Source: Xylaria sp. FL1777 (taxonomy: Eukaryota; Ascomycota; Sordariomycetes; Xylariales; Xylariaceae). Taken from it: a stretch of 64,000 nucleotides of DNA. Shown piece by piece: positions 58,101 through 64,000 of the stretch (its first letter is position 1; each line of letters starts with the position of its first letter). Both the position numbers and the translations under genes were made by a program. The stretch lies in the NCBI GenBank assembly GCA_022578965.1, contig MU400604.1:1-64000 (forward strand). Reading direction: 5' to 3'. A model generated the notes under the pieces. The model was not told the origin of the DNA and searched no databases. It saw only the letters and a list, made by a program, of their open reading frames with translations.

Positions 58101-60193
58101 GCCCTAAGAGGAAGGCACCGACGATATCTTCTGTTGCACCCACAGCCGCCGCAGATTCGAAATCTAATACAACTAAGCGAGCGTGGATGAACGACTCAAT
58201 CAAGCAACAGGGTAATGCTACCTCCTCATCTCAACCACAAGTAATCTCTCTTGACGATTCTTCAAAGAAAGAATGTGCAACACCCGTACAACCACGACCA
58301 AAGCCAATTACTTTGGGAAGCACGTCAAAACTCGCGACGGAATCTACTACATCAACTGAAGCCAGCATCACACGGTCGGCACCAGAGAACAAGATCCATG
58401 AACAGATTGCTGCATTTACAGCGCAGGGACAACAGCCCATGGGGAAAATCTCAGATGAGCCTCAACAGATATCCCCCAAGTCTCCGTCGCCGGGCAAACT
58501 CAATATGAATCGTATGTCGCGTTTTATGGACGTCGCTCCAACTCCAGATATAGGTAACGGGTCTGAACAACCCAAACCGCTCGAGACACCACTTAAAACG
58601 AGAAGCATTCCCGACAAAATATCAAGCCAGGATGTGCAGCAAACGCCTCAGCCGCGCACGGCGTCGTTAAATAAGCCTAAAGTTCCTTTGCCTGCGCCTT
58701 TATCCTTGACCCCAAAACAACAGCTCTCAACACCTGAGCCTAAGCCTATGGCTACTGAGCCAGAGAGCAAAGTAGTCGCTCCTCTAGGCCCCAGGCCGTT
58801 ACCTAACCCCCCGGTCATTGCAGCAAGCGAATCTCTAAAAACCCCTGCACGACCCCTGCCGACCGAGCCAAAGATAATCCCTCAGCCCTTACCGTCACCA
58901 GAACTTAAGTCGCCTTCTGTCACTGTGTCACCTTTGCGATCCCCTACGAAACAGTCACCTGACAGTTCTGTGATGCTTCGAGATTTCTTCGGCGCAGACC
59001 GCCCTCAGAGGAATTATCGAGTTGACTCAGCTGAGCTATTAATGCATCGACCAAACTTGGCAACACCAAATATCAAGACTTTAAACGCTCAGCTTTTCCA
59101 GTTCTCGGCTGACGGCAAAAAACAGCCCGTTCCCGCACATCATGAACGCACGCTGTTTGAACGTGAAATGTATCTCTGTACCCATTCCTTCAACAACGCA
59201 GCTGGCAGAAAGACTCATGAAGTGTATTTTTGGGCCGGCGATGAAGTTCCCGAGTCAGTCGTTGAAAACGCAGCAGTTTTTGTGGCCCGCGAAGCTCGTT
59301 CATTTGGGGGCACATTGATCAAGCTCAAGCAAGGCAAGGAGACGGGAGAATTTCTTCAAGCACTTGGAGGCATCGTGATTACCCACCGCGGTTCTAGTAA
59401 CAAATTTGATTCGCTCTCTCCGCACATGCTTTGCGGACGCCGGTATCATGGACATGTTGTGTTTGATGAAGTTGATTTTACGTCATCAGCACTCTGTTCT
59501 GGGTTCCCTTATGTTGTTGCTCAGGGTGGCAGATGCTACTTATGGAAGGGAAAAGGCAGCGACGTAGACGAGCTAAGTTGTGCACGCCTAATAGGAATGG
59601 ACTATGCACTCTCAGGTGAAATGGAAGAGCTTGAGGAGGGCCACGAGCCCGCAAAGTTTTGGGACTTGTTCGACGGTGCCAACAGATTTGGCTCTGCAGA
59701 CCATTGGCGGCTAAAGCCGAATTATGACAGATATTGCAGCCGCCTGTTCCTGTCGGACGCGACCTCTAAGCAGCAAGTGAGTCTCTCGGTTTCTGCATTC
59801 CGTGTCAGCATCACTAACGGTAAATTCCAGATCATAGAGGTGTCTACATTTTCTCAGGCGGATTTGCTCCCGACGAATATCTATGTGATTGATGCTTTTT
59901 TTGAGTTATACATTGTTGTAGGGTCGCGCGCACAGTCCCAGTACGTTTCGTTTCACAACGCCCTAGATTTCGCGCAAGAGTATGCAATCTTGGCGTCTAG
60001 CATGGAAGACCGGCCGTTTGTGCCCGTCTCGACCGTTGTGCTTGAGGGCATTCCTCGGGATATGAAGAGCGTTTTCCGCAAATGGCAGGACGCTCTGAGT
60101 CCTACGGTTACAAATACGAAAACAGGCCTGAAAAGGGGTCGCAGCCTCAAAGTCGTGTCTTTGGGCCAAGCACTACAGGCCTTGAGCGAATAG
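55136..60193 (+). CDS. DUF4045 and gelsolin-repeat protein
   Basis: Exons 55136-55274, 55644-59776 and 59831-60193 join to 1544 aa. Exon 1 encodes a charged coiled-coil start (MSEDVSRFLSQVKELGERR) and splices to RRRERARSISPQKSS, the conserved beginning of fungal DUF4045 proteins (PF13254). Residues about 50-1150 are Ser/Pro/Lys-rich and mostly disordered. They hold islands such as DPRRWSPQKSSWLESALNKP, PAWMAELQKAKA, FRANLKHR and EFKNVFGNLRKTTTQNYVAP. The C-terminal ~390 aa contain gelsolin-like repeats (YFWAGDEVPESV, RCYLWKGKGSDVDE, LPTNIYVIDAFFELYIVVG), expected to bind actin. The function is not established. The last intron is 54 nt, in frame and free of stops; GTGAGT, CACTAAC and CCAG mark it as genuine. 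Confidence 0.87.
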
Positions 60194-61646
60194 ACCTCGT
60201 CTTCCGAGTCCTAGACATAGCTGAAACGTGGCAGACGCGAGCTTCGAACAAGAGACGGTGTTGGGGTGGAGGTATACAATCAATAGAGGGCCTGCACTCA
60301 TGAGATCCGGGCCCCCTTAATGCACCTTTGTTTTTCTCGTAATCTGTAGGGCATATGGCGGGGTTCAGGTTGTGTATTTGGTGTTTGTTAAGAGGTGGGC
60401 ATTGCATTACCATTGTGGAGGCGTATATATTTGACTGTTGTCGGAAAGATGCAGCCGGTGGTGGGATCCTGTCAACGGCTCGGTCGGATGTACCCTAATG
60501 TACGAGGTATGGCATGTTGTACTGACGAAAAATGTGTTGATTCGTATACCGGACGTGTCCGATGACTTAGAACATGAAAAAATGGAGACAGGGCAATACC
60601 CTGCGTTTGATGATATATTTCTGCCTATTACCCTCGTGTTGTTCACTGAGTTTACCTGTGCTCGCGAAGCGTGCGTCGCGTCACGCCTTATCACAGACCT
60701 TTATAACTCGTCTCTGCGAGAGCGCGGTAAGATCCCTTTTGCGTGAAAACAAGAATGGTGTTTTTCTTCCCTCTCCCCATAACCCACTTACCGTTGCCGA
60801 TTGCAGATTACGCATGAATATCGGGGTCGCCCACAGGCTTCGAAAGTTCGTGTTCTAAACTTAGCCTGTCTAGAGACATGCATCGCAGTCGAGAATGAGG
60901 AACTGTCAAGCAGAGGGATGTCTTCTAGAAATCAATGAATTTTGACCTTGTTTGCTTGTCATGTTTCATGCTCCTCTTTATCCGCATAGCAATTGAGATA
61001 CAAGCTTGGTATTAGAACTTAGAGACTGGTAAGGCCCATACAAATCCTTCTCGTGCATTTTGTCATGTGAAGACCGTTTATTTTAGCTATATGGAAAGGA
61101 ATAGGATACGTCTTACATCTTGAGAAAACTTTCATCGGAAAAAGAGTGAAGAGATAGATACTACGAGTAACATGCTGCAACAACACGGGTAGCCTTATAC
61201 TTCAGCTCAGGTGGTGAGAGGATCAGCGATTTGGGAAGCAGTTTAGATTGTTCTATATACGTGAATACTCTTCTTTTTTTCCTTCGTTGCCTCATGATAG
61301 TAAAACCGCATGATAATGCGAACCCGCCTTGTGGCTAATGCCATACATAGTATGCGGATTAGATTACGATTATTAAGTGCCTTAGGGAAAGCAAAGCCCG
61401 CCAAAAACGTTTCTTCATTCCTTTACCCGTTACCTCCCTCCTCCTGCCTTCCTCCCTGATGACGAATAGTGAGTGGCACGGTGGTGGTGTGCCGTTCATT
61501 GAGATCTCATCTGATCCGAATGCAAGACTGCTGGATTGGCAGTGGTCTGGGCTAGGTTTGTCATGCACTATGCTAAGACCTTGCCTGGAGTAAACCCTGG
61601 AAGAAAATCTGATCCCTGTCCATCTATGTTTCAAGGCTGGACAAGC
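60194..61646. other. Convergent intergenic region, no gene seen
   Basis: Between the DUF4045 and GPI-protein 3' ends. Frames at 60438-60746, 60574-60858 and 61359-61634 have no motif. Confidence 0.45.
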
Positions 61647-63473
61647 TTAGAGCAGCGCAGCAATACCAGCAATACCGAATAGGAGTGCCGCAGCAGGAGT
61701 GACCTGAGCTGCAAGTCCGGTCGGGATTATGGAGCTGGTAGTCGTGGGTGCTTCGGTTGAAGAGCTGCTCTTAGTCGAGGTAAGAGGGGTTGTAGGAGGG
61801 TGAGAAACGGTCTTGGTGATTGTCGTGGGGTGTATGGTAATAGGAGAGGATGCCGGCCCGCTACTAACGATAGTAGTGACGCCGACCGGGGAGCTACTCA
61901 CGGTCGGTACAGGAGGGTAAGAGTACGAAGATACAATGATAGTCGTAGGAGAGACGACAGTAGGAGAGGATACCGTTTCGCTGATGATGGTTGTCTCTCC
62001 AGCTGCAGAGCTGCTCACAGTTGGTACAGGAGGATACGAGTACGGAAAGGGTATGCTGATAGTTGTGGAATATACAGCTGTAGGAGAGGACGCTGGGATG
62101 CTAACGACAGTTGTCTCGCTAGTTGGAGGGGTGATGGTTGTAGGAGATACGACAGTAAACGAGGTTTCCGGGATACTAATAGCAGAGGTCTCACTGGTCG
62201 GGGGGTATATAATAGTAAACGACGTTTCCGTAATACTAATAATAGTAGTCTCGCTAGTCGGAGGGATGATAGTTGTAGGATATATGATCGTAGAAGAGGG
62301 CACTGGCACGCTAATAATAGTAGTCTCGCTTATAGTTGACGCAGGAGGATACGAGACAGTTGTACTAATAGTCGTGGGATAAACGACAGTCGTAGTTGGT
62401 GCTGGCTGGCTAATAACGGTGGTGCCGCTCTCAGTGACCCAGATAGTCGGCTGAGCAGTGATGGTCTCGCCCACACTTCCCTGTGACGTGATTGTAACGC
62501 CAACCTCCGTGGTCTGAGTGACAGGGATAGTTTCAATGATTGTAAATGCTGTCGTAGCGTAGATGGTCGACGTGCCAGTGCTCGTGAGGTAGACGGTACT
62601 GCCCTCTGAGACGGTGGCATATGTAGTCTCGGGAGAAGTCACAGTCTCATAGACAGAGGTTTCGACATGCTCCGTAACTGTGTAAGAGGTATATTCAGTG
62701 GCAGTGACCGGGATTTCAGTAACGATCGTGGATGTGGCCGTCCATGTAACGACAACAGTCTCTCCTTCAATAGTCGTCGTCTCTGTCACCGGGCTGATAA
62801 GGGTCTTAGTAGTGTACTCAACTTCCCCAGATGTCTCGGTAACTGGAGGCGCTGTTTCAGTCGCTAAAACAGTAGTGTCGACATATGTGACTTCAACACG
62901 AGTGGTTGTGTAGACATTTGTCTGTGTCAAGCCGCCGACAGTAATAGTTTCCTATGGCATTAGCAATTAGGGAGAATTCTCAGCCAGTTACGACGCGTTG
63001 TAGGCAACATGAAGTGTCTGCCAAGCGCAAAGGTAGGCAGACAATTACAGAGGGCAGCTTGGATCATAGTACGTACAGTAACAGGGCAGATTGTCGTATA
63101 AGTGAGCTCAACCTGGGTAGTGGTACCAATGGTGGTATCCGGTATCGTGACGGTAACCTCACCTCCGCACGAACCTCCTGGGCACTCCGTTACAACAATA
63201 GTCGAAGTAGTTAAGCTCGTTTCAACATATGTCCTTGGGAAATGTAAGTTTAATCAGGTGGGAAGACGACTAGCGGATGACTTACGATCCCCCAGTAGTC
63301 ACAGTCGACAAAACTGGACAGGTAGTAACAGTCGTATACGTAGTCAGGTAATCTGTCGTAGTGACAGCCGGAGGATAAGGATAAGAAGGAGGAGGAGGAG
63401 GGTAGCTGTAACCGCCATGCTTCCCAGCAATGACTGAGGTAGCCAGCACAAGAATGGTGGAGTAGGCCTTCAT
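61647..63473 (-). CDS. GPI-anchored Ser/Thr-rich cell-wall protein
   Basis: Minus-strand exons 63473-63286, 63233-63077 and 62951-61647 encode 549 aa. A signal peptide (MKAYSTILVLATSVIAG) is followed by a Tyr/Pro stretch (YSYPPPPPSYPYPP) and a long Thr/Ser/Val-rich region expected to be heavily O-mannosylated. Four cysteines sit in the first ~115 residues (TTCPVLST, ECPGGSCGG, TICPVT), a pattern shared with fungal wall or adhesin-like proteins. The middle to C-terminal part has imperfect repeats built on PTSETTIISI and YPTTI units. The end (hydrophobic AAALLFGIAGIAALL after a Ser/Thr-rich spacer) is a GPI-attachment signal. Likely role: cell-wall structure or surface adhesion (inferred). Confidence 0.85.
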
Positions 63474-64000
63474 GATTACTCTGCCCGATAACGAAGGTAG
63501 AAGTGAGAGTAGCGGAGAGCAAATGGTTCAAGTAACCTTAACGAAGGAGTTACCTGGTAAGCCAATCGCGAAGCTCGTAATCATAAAGATGAAGGCAAAG
63601 AGAAGAGAATGTGGTGTTTGACGACCAGTAGCCAGGTTTATATTCACGGTGAACGTTGATCGTACCGCGGACGCATGATGAAAATCAAGGGCTTCATGGC
63701 ATAGCCAGCAACCAATCTTTCCACTCATGTCGCATCGGCCGACACGGCTTGACGGGTGGCAGCAGGATCAGCTTTCCATCCTCGCTCTACAGGACAGAGA
63801 TCATAAGCGGGCAGGAGCCAGCGATGTGATACGAGGCTAGGAAAACAAAGTCCGGGAAAAAAAACAGGCAGTACATATCAGAAAGAGACCAATAGACAAG
63901 CCGTCAGAGACTGTCGTGTCTCCATGGGCCACATTCGCCTGGACTATCTGTACCTTTAACGATCGATGACATGGTTTCTCATAGGATGGCTTATGCAGCA
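63474..64000. other. Promoter region and right edge, no gene seen
   Basis: Upstream region of the GPI-protein gene. The frame 63528-63728 has no motif. No gene reaches in visibly from the right. Confidence 0.4.

Overview
The window looks like nuclear DNA of a filamentous ascomycete (Pezizomycotina, most likely a sordariomycete; no species is claimed). The reasons are many short 45-140 nt GT-AG introns with CTRAY branch points, fungal-only families (SconB, the PXB/DUF3818 family, DUF4045-gelsolin, deuterolysin M35), and a repeat copy carrying only C-to-T and G-to-A changes, as RIP would leave. All gene models below were assembled by hand from open frames, splice sites and family motifs. Exon coordinates are in the evidence text.

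Layout. 1-333: AT-rich, RIP-like repeat copy. 1649-8605: twinfilin, a succinate/fumarate-type mitochondrial carrier and the sulfur controller SconB. 10646-16225: an F-box/2EXR-like hypothetical, an orphan basic protein and a GH47 alpha-1,2-mannosidase. 16607-19620: a TauD-type dioxygenase and a divergent mitochondrial carrier, convergent. 21217-24136: a small secreted protein, convergent with a PXB/DUF3818 protein that has a 7-nt micro-exon. 27204-32251: a secreted deuterolysin metalloprotease and a secreted GH3 beta-glucosidase, convergent, with the unmutated repeat copy between them. 32983-40188: a four-TM MARVEL-like protein, a PEBP-family protein and a VIT-VWA protein, all on the minus strand. 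41582-46432: three plus-strand genes (oil-body-associated/DUF1264, SnoaL-like, carotenoid/lignostilbene oxygenase). 47389-48528: an APH-fold kinase-like protein. 50035-52702: a DUF2235 hydrolase gene with two TGG-to-TAG stops and an apparently broken splice donor, called a pseudogene. 53052-54014: the ARL2 GTPase. 55136-60193: a 1544-aa DUF4045-gelsolin protein. 61647-63473: a GPI-anchored Ser/Thr-rich wall protein with internal repeats.

How they fit. Most genes are independent housekeeping genes (cytoskeleton: twinfilin, ARL2, gelsolin-like; secretory glycosylation: GH47; sulfur regulation: SconB). Two loose functional neighbourhoods stand out: the M35 protease / GH3 glucosidase pair (extracellular nutrient breakdown) and the SnoaL-like / carotenoid oxygenase pair (possible aromatic or apocarotenoid metabolism). 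No tRNA, rRNA, CRISPR array or complete transposon was found. The strongest unusual signals are the RIP-type repeat pair, the G-to-A inactivated DUF2235 gene, and several very small exons (7, 10, 11, 14 and 17 nt), one of which carries most of a protease's zinc motif.
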